DNA from: a virus
IMG/VR virus record: IMGVR_UViG_3300043409_000400
Location: 1-20,131 of that record
Direction: 5' to 3' (one strand)
Length of the DNA stretch: 20,131 nt
Below the pieces are notes generated by a model. The model saw nothing but the letters and a program-made list of their open reading frames with translations. It made no database searches and was not told the origin of the DNA. Of this stretch, positions 1-7,028 are shown piece after piece; position 1 is the stretch's first letter; every line of letters starts with the position of its first letter. Made by a program: the position numbers and the translations under genes.

Positions 1-1459
1 CTACACCAATTTCAGTCAAACGGGTATCAACCGAACCCGTATAAGTTGCTAATGTACTATTTTGAGTTAATTGTGAACCACTAAATGTATTTATATTTGT
101 TATTGAAACTCCTTGTGAGTCATTTGTTGTTTTTGCAGTTGATGCAGAAGCTATTAAACTTCCACTAACTACTCCAATTTCAGTTAATTGAGTTAATACC
201 GAAGAACTGAATGATTCAATGCTAGTTAATCTACTTAATGTAGAAGCACTAAATGAGTTTAAGTTTGTTATAGAAACTCCAACACCTGCTCCAACATTTG
301 CAGTAATTGCTGCTAATGATGCTGAAACTGAACCACTATAATCGGTAAATCCGTTTACTTGGGTTAAAAGTATTTGTTGAGATGCAGTAACAAGATTGTC
401 ACCACCCAATAATGCTACTTTACTTTCAGAACCTACCTTACCAGCTTTCCAGTAATCGGTAGTTACATCCCAAAGTAAAGAACCGGAAGTAGTTGATGCA
501 CCTGTTGCATCTCTTACTATCAAACCACCATCAGATGTTCCTGCAGCGTTTAATGTTAATATATTATCTCCTAAGTTGATTGTTGTTGAATCAACAATAG
601 TTTGAGTACCTTGTACGAATAAATTACCTTTAACGGTCGTATCACCATTGAATGTTACATTAACACCACTTGCAGTAAACGCAGTTTTTAATGAAGATGT
701 ATATGAGTTTAATTCTGTAAGTGAAGCGTTTGTACTTGCACTAAATGAATTTAAGTTTGTTATTGAAACACCTTGTGAGTCATTTGTCGTTTTAGCAGTT
801 GATGCTGATGCTATTAAACTACCACTTACTACACCAATTTCGGTAAATCTAGTTTCTGCTGATTGAGTAAATGAATTTAATGCAGTTGTAGATGTATTTG
901 AACTCGTATAACTATTCAATGCATCTATACTTGTTTGTTGAGATGCAGAAGAACTATTTAAAGCCGTAATTGAAGTATTTACACTTGCAGAAGTTGATTC
1001 TAAATTAGTTAATCTAATAAGTGTAGAACCACTAAATGTATTTAATGCCGCTACTGCTACTCCAATACTACCACCACCAATTGATGCAGATAATGCACTT
1101 ATTGATGCGGAAACCGAAGAACTAAAATTACTAATGTTACCTGTTAAATCAGGAATACTATTTGCACCTTCACCTAATAAATATAATGTAGAACTACCAC
1201 TTGCGTAGTAAGGAACTCCATTTAACATTCCATTATAAGTTCCCGCTGCAAATGTATTTGGTGCGTTAGCACCTACCAAAACTCTATTTACGGCTTGCAC
1301 TCGTCCGTTTTCAGGAACTGCAAATACAATTGATGCCCCATTTGTTACTGATAGGTTAGATGAGCCCGATGCTATTACAATTTCACCTTTTTGTAAAGAT
1401 GCCGTTACAGCCGATAGGGATTCTAAACTACCCCTTCTGTGTTTAATGATTTGTGCCAT
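1..1459 (-). CDS. Long tail-fibre-type protein, 3' end beyond the window
   Basis: The reading frame opens with ATG at 1459 (MAQIIKHRRGSLESL) and stays open for 486 codons to the left edge, so the C-terminus is missing. Residues 1 to about 100 form a non-repetitive head domain with a beta-rich, Gly/Asn-rich composition, probably the virion-attachment part. It is followed by Ser/Thr/Asn-rich repeats of the type LNSFSAS, LTEIGVVSGS and TNLESTSAS. Residues about 268-352 form a distinct beta domain (GNLFVQGTQTIVDS, then SGSLLWDVTTDYW) that I recognise from structural proteins of T4-like phages. The repeats then resume, and a block of about 36 residues (205-240) recurs at 425-460. The repeats suggest a fibrous trimer that contacts the host. 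It is the last visible gene of the fibre series and is preceded by a 102-bp gap with a TATTTATA motif. Fibre class is fairly sure; receptor and exact position on the virion are unknown. Confidence 0.8.
   Translation of the reverse strand, partial: MAQIIKHRRGSLESLSAVTASLQKGEIVIASGSSNLSVTNGASIVFAVPENGRVQAVNRVLVGANAPNTFAAGTYNGMLNGVPYYASGSSTLYLLGEGANSIPDLTGNISNFSSSVSASISALSASIGGGSIGVAVAALNTFSGSTLIRLTNLESTSASVNTSITALNSSSASQQTSIDALNSYTSSNTSTTALNSFTQSAETRFTEIGVVSGSLIASASTAKTTNDSQGVSITNLNSFSASTNASLTELNSYTSSLKTAFTASGVNVTFNGDTTVKGNLFVQGTQTIVDSTTINLGDNILTLNAAGTSDGGLIVRDATGASTTSGSLLWDVTTDYWKAGKVGSESKVALLGGDNLVTASQQILLTQVNGFTDYSGSVSASLAAITANVGAGVGVSITNLNSFSASTLSRLTSIESFSSSVLTQLTEIGVVSGSLIASASTAKTTNDSQGVSITNINTFSGSQLTQNSTLATYTGSVDTRLTEIGV
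81..847 (-). repeat. In-frame direct repeat, two ~107-bp copies 660 bp apart
   Basis: Bases 81-187 and 741-847 are near-identical and exactly 660 bp (220 codons) apart inside the fibre gene. Both encode LTEIGVVSGSLIASASTAKT followed by TNDSQGVSITN. The start of a third copy (LTEIGV) is cut by the left edge at bases 1-18. The repeat flanks the distinct beta domain, so domain plus repeat looks like a duplicated or exchangeable cassette. Confidence 0.85.
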
Positions 1460-1492
1460 ATTTAGTTTTTGATTATTCTGTGTTATTCAATC

Positions 1493-1500
1493 TATAAATA
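1493..1500 (-). promoter_or_regulatory. TATTTATA motif before the long fibre gene
   Basis: On the coding (minus) strand this reads TATTTATAG and lies 33 nt before the ATG at 1459, in a 102-bp AT-rich gap. It is one of five copies found in gaps just before gene starts. A phage promoter element is a guess. It is the reverse complement of the T4 late-promoter core, so it is not simply that core in the expected orientation. The rest of the gap (1460-1561) holds only A/T tracts and a weak inverted repeat. Confidence 0.35.
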
Positions 1501-1561
1501 TCTTTTTTTTTATCAAACTGATTGTAAATTTGAATTAAATACAATATATTTTTTTATTACA

Positions 1562-1933
1562 TTACCATTCACCCTGATCAATGATTTGAGATGATGTTTG
1601 GTATAATTCTATATCAGTTGCAAAACTGTTATCTAATGAAGAACTGAATGATTCCAAATTAGTTAATCTAGTATTTACCGATGATGAAATATTAAGTGTA
1701 TTTGCCGAACTTGCACTAATTTGAGTATTAATAGATGAACTAAATCCAGCAAAATTAGTAGTTTGTAAAATATTAACCTGAACTGATGATGATATTATTC
1801 CATCAGGCAAAGTAGCTGCAATATTACCCTGTACAATAGCAATTACCGATTGTGAAAAATCAGTACCAATAGCTGCAGATGTTTGTAATGCAGAACCACT
1901 TTCTATTTGTTTTAATCTTATTAACGTTGCCAT
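1562..1933 (-). CDS. Short fibre-like protein with SSS repeats
   Basis: A complete 123-residue protein. Its opening (MATLIRLKQIESGSALQTS) is of the kind that begins many phage fibre and tail-appendage proteins. The rest consists of degenerate Ser-rich repeats (IISSSVQVN, FSSSINTQI, ISSSVNTRL, FSSSLDNSF) and ends in a polar tail with a final Trp. It has no distinct C-terminal receptor-binding domain, so it may be an adaptor or shaft segment for its neighbours, or the remnant of a longer fibre. It lies between two longer fibre genes with the same repeat type. The ATG is only 4 nt beyond a TATTTATA motif, with AGGAT directly before it. Fibre-related nature is likely; the specific role is unknown. 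Confidence 0.7.
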   Translation of the reverse strand: MATLIRLKQIESGSALQTSAAIGTDFSQSVIAIVQGNIAATLPDGIISSSVQVNILQTTNFAGFSSSINTQISASSANTLNISSSVNTRLTNLESFSSSLDNSFATDIELYQTSSQIIDQGEW

Positions 1934-1937
1934 ATCC

Positions 1938-1945
1938 TATAAATA
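1938..1945 (-). promoter_or_regulatory. TATTTATA motif before the short fibre gene
   Basis: TATTTATAGGAT is followed at once by ATG on the minus strand, in a 15-bp gap between two fibre genes. The spacing to the start (4 nt) is too short for a -10 element with an untranslated leader. Here the motif either acts at the mRNA level or would give a leaderless or internally started transcript. Function uncertain. Confidence 0.25.
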
Positions 1946-1948
1946 TCG

Positions 1949-3169
1949 TTAAGATAGTTTTATATATCCGTAATTAATTGTTTGAGTTGTTCCACTATTA
2001 TTTGTTATACCAAACTTAAATACATTTGAAGTATTTGGTGCGTATGATGTTGGAGAGGATATGAGAGTATTAGTTGTACCTATAATTTGGTCAGGCATTG
2101 TAGTTAAAACTAATGCATTACCCGGTGTGTAATACCAACCATATTGAGAACCAACTACCGGAACATTGGTATTTGATGTTGTTACAGTTGCGTTCCAAGT
2201 TATAATACCATTTGGAATATTACCATTTACCCACATTGTATATGAAGCACCGGCTTCTACTGTAAAACTTTGTGTAGATGCTCCTGCTGGTACTGACCAA
2301 GTTTCAGTTGTTTTTGATGGAAACGATGTTGTTAATTGAGTTGAACCACTAATTAAACCTGATGGTAATTGTGCAGAACCACTTATTACACCATCTCCAC
2401 CCGTATTCAAATATCTTGTATCTAATGAAGATGTTAATTGAGAAGAACCACTAATAGTTCCGGCCGGTATTGCTGCTGAAGAACTTATAAATCCAAATGC
2501 AGTTATTTGTGCAGATGAACTCAATAAATTTGAAGGTAATGGTTGAACACTACCACTCAATGTATATCTTGTATCGTATGATGATGTTAATTGAGATGAA
2601 GAACTTATTGCTCCACTTAAACTTGTCAAAAACGAACCCGTTTCACTTTCAGTAATCCAACTTCCACTTACACTTTCAATTGCGTTTAATCTACTTACTA
2701 ATGATGATGTAGATTGTGATGCAGTATATTCGTTAAAAGATGATGTTTGTAATCTTGCACTTATTCCGTTTGTAAATGCGGTATTTAATGATGATTGTGA
2801 AGATGTGAATGAATTTAAAGAAGTTATATCAGTATGTGATGAACTTATAAATCCAAAATTTGATATTTGTGTTGATGAACTAATTGTTCCTATCGGTATA
2901 GTTGTAGATGAACTTACAAACCCCAATCCAGTTATTTGTGCAGATGAACTTATTACACTTCTACCTTTACTTTCAAACGAAGATGTTACGGATTCCAAAG
3001 ATAATAGTCTATCCCTATCCAATATATTTACTCTTGAAGTAACTGCATCTGCTAATGTATCCAACTCAATTTTATAAGTCGTTCCACCATCTACACCAAC
3101 GATTGTAGTATCTAATGATGCGGAAGCTAATGCCGTTAATTCTGATATTCGTTTTCTTACGTTTGCCAT
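1949..3169 (-). CDS. Tail-fibre-type protein with ISSSAQI repeats and a C-terminal beta domain
   Basis: A 406-residue protein in three parts. Residues 1-60 start MANVRKRISELTAL and include GVDGGTTYKIELD, an N-terminal pattern common in phage fibres that dock onto tails. Residues about 71-282 hold repeated VISSSAQITGLGF, TISSSTQISNFGF, LLSSSAQITAFGF and similar units, each roughly 20-25 residues, typical of a fibrous shaft. Residues about 288-406 are non-repetitive (SYTMWVNGNIPNGIITW, GSQYGWYYTPGNALVL) and look like a beta-rich tip or capping domain that I have seen at the C-termini of phage structural proteins. It follows the 222-residue appendage gene with one spare base and is read in the same direction as the rest. 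Host recognition is the likely role. Fibre assignment is good; there is no evidence for a specific receptor. Confidence 0.8.
   Translation of the reverse strand: MANVRKRISELTALASASLDTTIVGVDGGTTYKIELDTLADAVTSRVNILDRDRLLSLESVTSSFESKGRSVISSSAQITGLGFVSSSTTIPIGTISSSTQISNFGFISSSHTDITSLNSFTSSQSSLNTAFTNGISARLQTSSFNEYTASQSTSSLVSRLNAIESVSGSWITESETGSFLTSLSGAISSSSQLTSSYDTRYTLSGSVQPLPSNLLSSSAQITAFGFISSSAAIPAGTISGSSQLTSSLDTRYLNTGGDGVISGSAQLPSGLISGSTQLTTSFPSKTTETWSVPAGASTQSFTVEAGASYTMWVNGNIPNGIITWNATVTTSNTNVPVVGSQYGWYYTPGNALVLTTMPDQIIGTTNTLISSPTSYAPNTSNVFKFGITNNSGTTQTINYGYIKLS
2478..2950 (-). repeat. Direct repeats encoding the ISSSAQI shaft units
   Basis: Near-identical tracts occur at 2478-2521 and 2907-2950, with a more diverged copy at 2838-2880. 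They encode the (A/T)QI-x-x-(F/L)GF-(I/V)SSS element of the fibre shaft. Copies 69 bp and 429 bp apart are all in frame (23 and 143 codons), so the gene could expand or contract by recombination without losing its frame. Confidence 0.75.
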
Positions 3170-3170
3170 T

Positions 3171-3839
3171 TTATATTATTATATCTAAACCATCTTCGGT
3201 TATTAAATTGTAACCATCTTCCGAAGCAATTGGGATATCTAACAATTTACCTATAACATATATATCATTAAGTGTTACATCATCGTAATCTATATAGTAT
3301 TCATTTAAAGTTATTACTACATCATTTCCAACTTGCTGTATTGAATAATTGCCTGGAATATGTAACCCATACACCAATACTTCAAAGTTTTCAGAAGATG
3401 CACCCTCTGTACCGTAATCTAATGCAACGTTCTGTATCGTTAAACTACCAAACCCAGTATTATCAAATAAATCAACTCCTCGTTTTACACTCATTGCACT
3501 AAATTCTAAAATCTCATTATAAAAATCTGATATTTTTGTTTTATTATTTACTAATTTAATCGGATTTGGATTAGTTTTAGTATTTGATTCAAATTTAGTA
3601 TTAGTTGGTATTTCGATATTTAGTAGACTACCTGTTAAATCACTATTCGTTAGATTATTAGTATTAACCGTTTGAATTGCCCTATTTAATTTTTTAGTAT
3701 TTGATTCAAATTTAGTATTAGTTGGTATTACAATATTTAGTAGACTGCCTGTTAAGTCACTATTCGTTAGATTATTAGTATTAACCGTCTGAATTACTCT
3801 ATTTAGTTTTCTGGCATTTGAGTTAAATTGTTTAAGCAT
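3171..3839 (-). CDS. Appendage protein with duplicated N-terminal repeat and C-terminal beta module
   Basis: A 222-residue protein. Residues 11-49 and 50-88 are almost identical 39-residue repeats (KLNR-x-IQTVNTNNLTNSDL, then SLLNI-x-IPTNTKFESNTK). Residues about 100-150 are a linker that includes SAMSVKRGVDLFDN. Residues 151-199 form a beta module (FEVLVYGLHIPGNYSI, VVITLN, NDIYVIGKLL) matching the C-terminal module of the two preceding genes. The C-terminus (EDGYNLITEDGLDIII) is of a type I have seen at the ends of phage structural proteins. It overlaps the preceding gene by 8 bp, and the next fibre gene follows directly, so it belongs to the neck-to-fibre series. Likely a virion appendage or fibre adaptor; the specific role is not recognisable. 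Confidence 0.65.
   Translation of the reverse strand: MLKQFNSNARKLNRVIQTVNTNNLTNSDLTGSLLNIVIPTNTKFESNTKKLNRAIQTVNTNNLTNSDLTGSLLNIEIPTNTKFESNTKTNPNPIKLVNNKTKISDFYNEILEFSAMSVKRGVDLFDNTGFGSLTIQNVALDYGTEGASSENFEVLVYGLHIPGNYSIQQVGNDVVITLNEYYIDYDDVTLNDIYVIGKLLDIPIASEDGYNLITEDGLDIII
3576..3809 (-). repeat. 117-bp tandem direct repeat (two copies)
   Basis: Copies lie at 3576-3692 and 3693-3809, head to tail and exactly in frame (39 codons each). They differ at only a few bases, changing V14/A53 and V37/E76 and a few silent sites. The high identity points to a recent duplication. The first 10 residues of the protein (to FNSNAR) also resemble the repeat end (FESNTK), which suggests how the unit could have been copied. 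Confidence 0.9.
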
Positions 3840-4161
3840 ATTGTTCTATATCTCCTTCAATTTCAATATAATCATCATTTTCCAATATATATTCAAAATT
3901 ACTTTTAATAAATTTCAAAAGTAACGCCCCACCAACTTCTTCAACTATGTAATCTCTTGCACTTATAGATTGTGTGTTTATATAGACCGTTAATCTATCT
4001 TGCGTAGTTCTATATTCAATTTCTCTTAATATGTCTACAAATCTCCAACCCGTAGCTTCAAAAATAAAATGAGTTGCGTTTGTTAAATCTTTTGGAGTTA
4101 AAACGGCTTTACCGGGGTTTCTACTGATTTTTTGTGTTATATCTAAAAGGCTTCTTTTCAT
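3832..4161 (-). CDS. Small protein with the shared beta module; neck/appendage region
   Basis: A 109-residue protein of unknown role. The N-terminal half is mixed helical (LLDITQKISRNPGKAVLT, ATHFIFEATGWRFVDIL). Residues about 56-105 (RLTVYIN, ARDYIV, LLLKFIKSNFEYIL, DDYIEIEGDIE) line up with the C-terminal modules of the preceding gp15-like protein and the following 222-residue protein. The start ATG shares one base with the stop of the gp15-like gene (TAATG), implying translational coupling and production in step with the tail-completion protein. Its position after gp13-14-15 suggests a small neck, tail or fibre-attachment protein. I do not recognise a named family. Confidence 0.6.
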   Translation of the reverse strand: MKRSLLDITQKISRNPGKAVLTPKDLTNATHFIFEATGWRFVDILREIEYRTTQDRLTVYINTQSISARDYIVEEVGGALLLKFIKSNFEYILENDDYIEIEGDIEQYA

Positions 4162-5285
4162 TATACAATATCAATAAATTTACCAGTTATTGTAATTTGA
4201 TCACCACTACTTACACTAAATCCTAAATTTGCAGAATTAAAGTTTATAGTAAAGGTTGTTAATGATATTGAAACGGTAAAATGCGTAGTTTGATCATATC
4301 TAACCCCATTTATATAAACTTTAACATCATATGACTTATCCGCAACGGTTATACCACTCGTTACTAAACTTGATAGTGTTGCGGGTGTTTTTATTAATTT
4401 TACATTTGCAAATGTTATAGTATTAGTTGTTGTAGGATTTTGTACTTTACTGTTATTTAAAGATAAAAAGTCAATTAAATCTTTGTTGTCATAATATGGT
4501 GATGGTGTAGTTAATAACCCCTCTAATCGTCCGTTTCCACTAGTTATATCTGTTTCAGTTGATACTACTACTCTTTTTGTAGAAAATGATTTTTTTACTA
4601 AGTTTTCACCATCAGTTTTTTCCGGAAGTATATATGCTTTTACATTTAGTGTAAATTCAAGCCGATTTACTCTTTCACTATTCTCCCCCACCTCATTGGT
4701 GATGTTGTAATCATTTATTAGCGTTCTAAATTTAAATTTATCCTTATCTCCCCAATATTGCGTTGAATGCTCAATTTGCTCAATTACTTTATTAAGATGT
4801 TCGGTATACGATGTCCAACACATACATTCATAACTTATATCAACGTAGTTTGCCATAGCAATATCGTATAACTCATATGATGGTTTTGTTCCATTTAAGA
4901 TACTAAACCTATCATATCTATTATTTTTATTAAACTTAGTTACTGTCGGATATGATAGATGTCTATTTAGTAACGGCATAGTATCATCCTTTGAAATAGA
5001 TGAACGTCTTAACATCATTATTGGTAATTGTATCTGCCCTTTTATATCTCTATAAATACCTTCTTTTCTAGCACCGTTCCATCTTTCTGAATTACCATAT
5101 ATTACAGGTATTCTAACGGTACTACCATCACCATCTTCTAAATCAGGCAATATCACATCTTCCAAATAAGTCATCATAGCATAATCAATATCAAATAGGG
5201 TTATGGATTGTCTTATATCCCCCTTTTCGTATTTAGTTTGATTTGCTCTATTTAACTCTGGTCTAATTATCTCTCTATTTGCCAT
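4161..5285 (-). CDS. gp15: T4 gp15-like tail terminator (tail completion / sheath stabiliser)
   Basis: A 374-residue protein. Its first ~225 residues follow the layout of T4 gp15: an early helix (DYAMMTYLEDVILPDLEDGD), the strand STVRIPVIYGN (residues 55-65) matching T4 FIRVPITYAS, IQLPIMMLRRSSISKDD (85-101) matching the LPRINLHLVDFSYN stretch, NYVDISYECMCWTSYTEHLN (146-165) matching MIYELSIFTRYEDD, and VNRLEFTLNVKAYILPE (206-222) matching RRIEWSLTFEVNGWMYPP. In T4, gp15 forms a hexamer at the top of the tail and joins it to the neck, so this phage very probably has a contractile tail. It is about 100 residues longer than T4 gp15; the extra C-terminus (about 295-374) ends in a beta module (VKVYINGVRY, GDQITITGKF) shared with the next two genes. 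It overlaps both neighbours by one base. Similarity judged by eye from remembered sequence. Confidence 0.75.
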   Translation of the reverse strand: MANREIIRPELNRANQTKYEKGDIRQSITLFDIDYAMMTYLEDVILPDLEDGDGSTVRIPVIYGNSERWNGARKEGIYRDIKGQIQLPIMMLRRSSISKDDTMPLLNRHLSYPTVTKFNKNNRYDRFSILNGTKPSYELYDIAMANYVDISYECMCWTSYTEHLNKVIEQIEHSTQYWGDKDKFKFRTLINDYNITNEVGENSERVNRLEFTLNVKAYILPEKTDGENLVKKSFSTKRVVVSTETDITSGNGRLEGLLTTPSPYYDNKDLIDFLSLNNSKVQNPTTTNTITFANVKLIKTPATLSSLVTSGITVADKSYDVKVYINGVRYDQTTHFTVSISLTTFTINFNSANLGFSVSSGDQITITGKFIDIV

Positions 5286-5740
5286 TATCTTACTCTTTCT
5301 GTAATATTTAAGTTTGATTTACGTGTCATAAAGGTAGTACAAACTATACTGTAATTATTATATGGCTGTCCTCCAATAAATTGAACTTCATTTGTATTAT
5401 CTATTTCATAGTATGAGTTATCAAACATAATAACATCACCTATTTCCGGATATATACCCCTTTCTTCACATAAATCTTTGTCAAATTTGAATGTAATCAA
5501 TTGAGAATTATCAGGACCAAATCCTTCATATACTACATTTTCAGGATCTTTATCAACCATTGCATATAAAGATACTCCCTGATACCACGTTTTATTAGTA
5601 GATTCGCCGTATATGTTTATTTTACTTTCGTAAATATTTAATTTGTATAGTGCAACTTCTACCTGCACAACAACATCTACCAATTCTCTGGCTATACTTT
5701 TGAAAAAATTAACATCTCTTTCCGATACGAACTTTGGCAT
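5285..5740 (-). CDS. gp14: T4 gp14-like neck / head-completion protein
   Basis: A 151-residue protein right after the gp13 homologue and right before the gp15 homologue, the same order as in T4. Residues about 99-135 (YPEIGDVIMFDNSYYEIDNT, then the IGGQPYNNYSIVCTTFMTRK stretch) resemble the T4 gp14 segment [20 protein letters not shown] and what follows it. It is shorter than T4 gp14 (256 residues), lacking both ends, so it may be the minimal core of the family. In T4, gp13 and gp14 form the neck that closes the filled head and accepts the tail. The start is 1 nt after the gp13 stop, and the stop shares a base with the gp15 start, so the three are made together. Assignment rests mainly on gene order plus one motif. 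Confidence 0.6.
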   Translation of the reverse strand: MPKFVSERDVNFFKSIARELVDVVVQVEVALYKLNIYESKINIYGESTNKTWYQGVSLYAMVDKDPENVVYEGFGPDNSQLITFKFDKDLCEERGIYPEIGDVIMFDNSYYEIDNTNEVQFIGGQPYNNYSIVCTTFMTRKSNLNITERVR

Positions 5741-5741
5741 A

Positions 5742-6929
5742 TTATCCTACATATAATCTTAATGGAACTTTTCTTAACATATCTTGGTGATGATCCGATT
5801 CATGTGCTTGTTTTTCAAACACATTCTTTCTACTCATCTCTTCCAAATTCTCTCTAAGTTGTGTAATTAAATTATCTTTTTCAACCTGTGCCTCTGCTCG
5901 TAATGCCGCACCATCTAAACTGATTTCTGCATCTGGAATTGGAATAGATGAATATTTCTCTCTAATTGCTCCTAACAATTCTTTTGAAAGAGCTAATGTA
6001 TACTTTCTAATCCACTGTTTACCAACATCATTTATATTACTATATTGAATAAAATCATATGGAATGTCAGAATAATCCGAAAGTGAATCTGATTGAATAG
6101 TTTGTGAATCGTGTTCAAATTCATCTCTACTCATATATTCAAAATATATTTTTGATAATGTACCTTCCGTTGGTATTGGGAATATTTCTAATTTGTTATC
6201 TACTATATTAAAAGTATGTGCAGATTTTCTAATATGGTCATTAAATTCAATTTGTTGCATTCTTAATACATCCTCATATAAAGGCATCATTAAGAATTGT
6301 GCAGCAGGTGAGTAATTTCCAAATCCCAATTCACTTATTAAATTCAAAGTTCCTTGTGCCCCAACTGAATATGGATCAAAAAATCTAGTTATGGCGGGTG
6401 TTGCTTCGTGAAATACTTTAGTTACATCAATCGTAGAACTGCCTGTAAATAATGTTGTAAAAGATGCAGAGGTTTCCACATCTACCGATGCACTCATTAT
6501 ATTATAAATTTGTTGTCCTGGAACTAAATTTATATAAGCTTTTTTAATTGAGGTACTACCACCTACTCCTGCCAATGTACCGTATTGTTGTGCCATACGA
6601 ACTGCAGTTGGTAAGAATGAACCATCTACCAATGTTTGTGAATAGTTTGCAACTCTTCCTTTCGGTTGTCCTCTTAAAATATCTAAATTATTACGAAGAT
6701 TAAATTGATTTACTTGTGCCGAATATTCAGAAACCGATTCTTCAAAACAAGCATAAAATTGCTCATCAATCATTTCAACATCTACAATCGGATACCCTAA
6801 CCGTTTTGCACACCATCCGGCTGTTTTTGGTCCATCGTTTTTGAAATCGGTATCCGAATCATACAGACCAAATGGAGTTGAGCCAGAGATGACAGAACCA
6901 CTGCCAGGCCATTTTAAATTTAAAGACAT
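5742..6929 (-). CDS. gp13: T4 gp13-like neck protein
   Basis: A 395-residue protein. The N-terminal part has the gp13-type segment GWCAKRLGYPIVDVEMIDEQ (residues 39-57) followed by an acidic helix (FEESVSEYSAQVNQF). Residues about 306-345 carry the helix WIRKYTLALSKELLGAIREK and SSIPIPDAEISLDGAALRAE, a hallmark of gp13 relatives in T4-like cyanophages. The C-terminus is a charged helix with a His-rich stretch (HESDHHQDM). T4 gp13 binds the portal vertex after packaging and, with gp14, makes the docking site for the tail. It opens the neck operon, behind the strong terminator that ends the capsid gene and behind a TATTTATA motif within a 9-bp hairpin. There is no Shine-Dalgarno sequence before the ATG. 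It is longer than T4 gp13 (309 residues), with an insertion around residues 125-200. Confidence 0.82.
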   Translation of the reverse strand: MSLNLKWPGSGSVISGSTPFGLYDSDTDFKNDGPKTAGWCAKRLGYPIVDVEMIDEQFYACFEESVSEYSAQVNQFNLRNNLDILRGQPKGRVANYSQTLVDGSFLPTAVRMAQQYGTLAGVGGSTSIKKAYINLVPGQQIYNIMSASVDVETSASFTTLFTGSSTIDVTKVFHEATPAITRFFDPYSVGAQGTLNLISELGFGNYSPAAQFLMMPLYEDVLRMQQIEFNDHIRKSAHTFNIVDNKLEIFPIPTEGTLSKIYFEYMSRDEFEHDSQTIQSDSLSDYSDIPYDFIQYSNINDVGKQWIRKYTLALSKELLGAIREKYSSIPIPDAEISLDGAALRAEAQVEKDNLITQLRENLEEMSRKNVFEKQAHESDHHQDMLRKVPLRLYVG

Positions 6930-6938
6930 ATTCTAATA

Positions 6939-6962
6939 ATTTATAGTTTTACTACTATAAAT
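6939..6962 (-). promoter_or_regulatory. Hairpin containing a TATTTATA motif before the gp13 gene
   Basis: ATTTATAGT (9 bp) pairs perfectly with ACTATAAAT across a 6-nt loop. The TATTTATA motif at 6956-6963 forms most of one arm. The hairpin ends 9 nt before the ATG at 6929, between the capsid terminator and the neck genes. It could be a promoter element, an mRNA structure controlling initiation, or a processing site. The perfect stem is visible; the role is inferred. Confidence 0.4.
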
Positions 6963-6970
6963 ATTATATT

Positions 6971-7006
6971 AAAATAAAAAAAGGGATAACTTTCGTTACC
7001 CCTTTT
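6971..7006 (-). terminator. Intrinsic terminator after the major capsid gene
   Basis: On the minus strand AAAAGGGGTAAC and GTTATCCCTTTT form a 12-bp stem (one G-U pair) closed by a GAAA tetraloop and followed by a run of T. It starts 22 nt after the capsid stop codon. This is a textbook rho-independent terminator, separating the scaffold-capsid unit from the neck genes. Confidence 0.92.
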
Positions 7007-7028
7007 GAATTACTCTAATCTGTTAAGA

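Noticed and set aside
1521-1545. Inverted repeat ATTGTA/TACAAT in the gap before the long fibre gene as a terminator
   Set aside because: The stem is only 6 bp, all A/T except one pair, with a 13-nt loop and no T-run directly after it on the minus strand.
3576-3809. CRISPR-like or iteron-type repeat
   Set aside because: There are only two long head-to-tail copies without spacers, both fully coding; it is a gene-internal duplication.
1-4161. Possible diversity-generating retroelement acting on the fibre genes
   Set aside because: The repeats are in-frame protein shaft units. I see no reverse transcriptase, no template repeat and no adenine-biased variation between copies.
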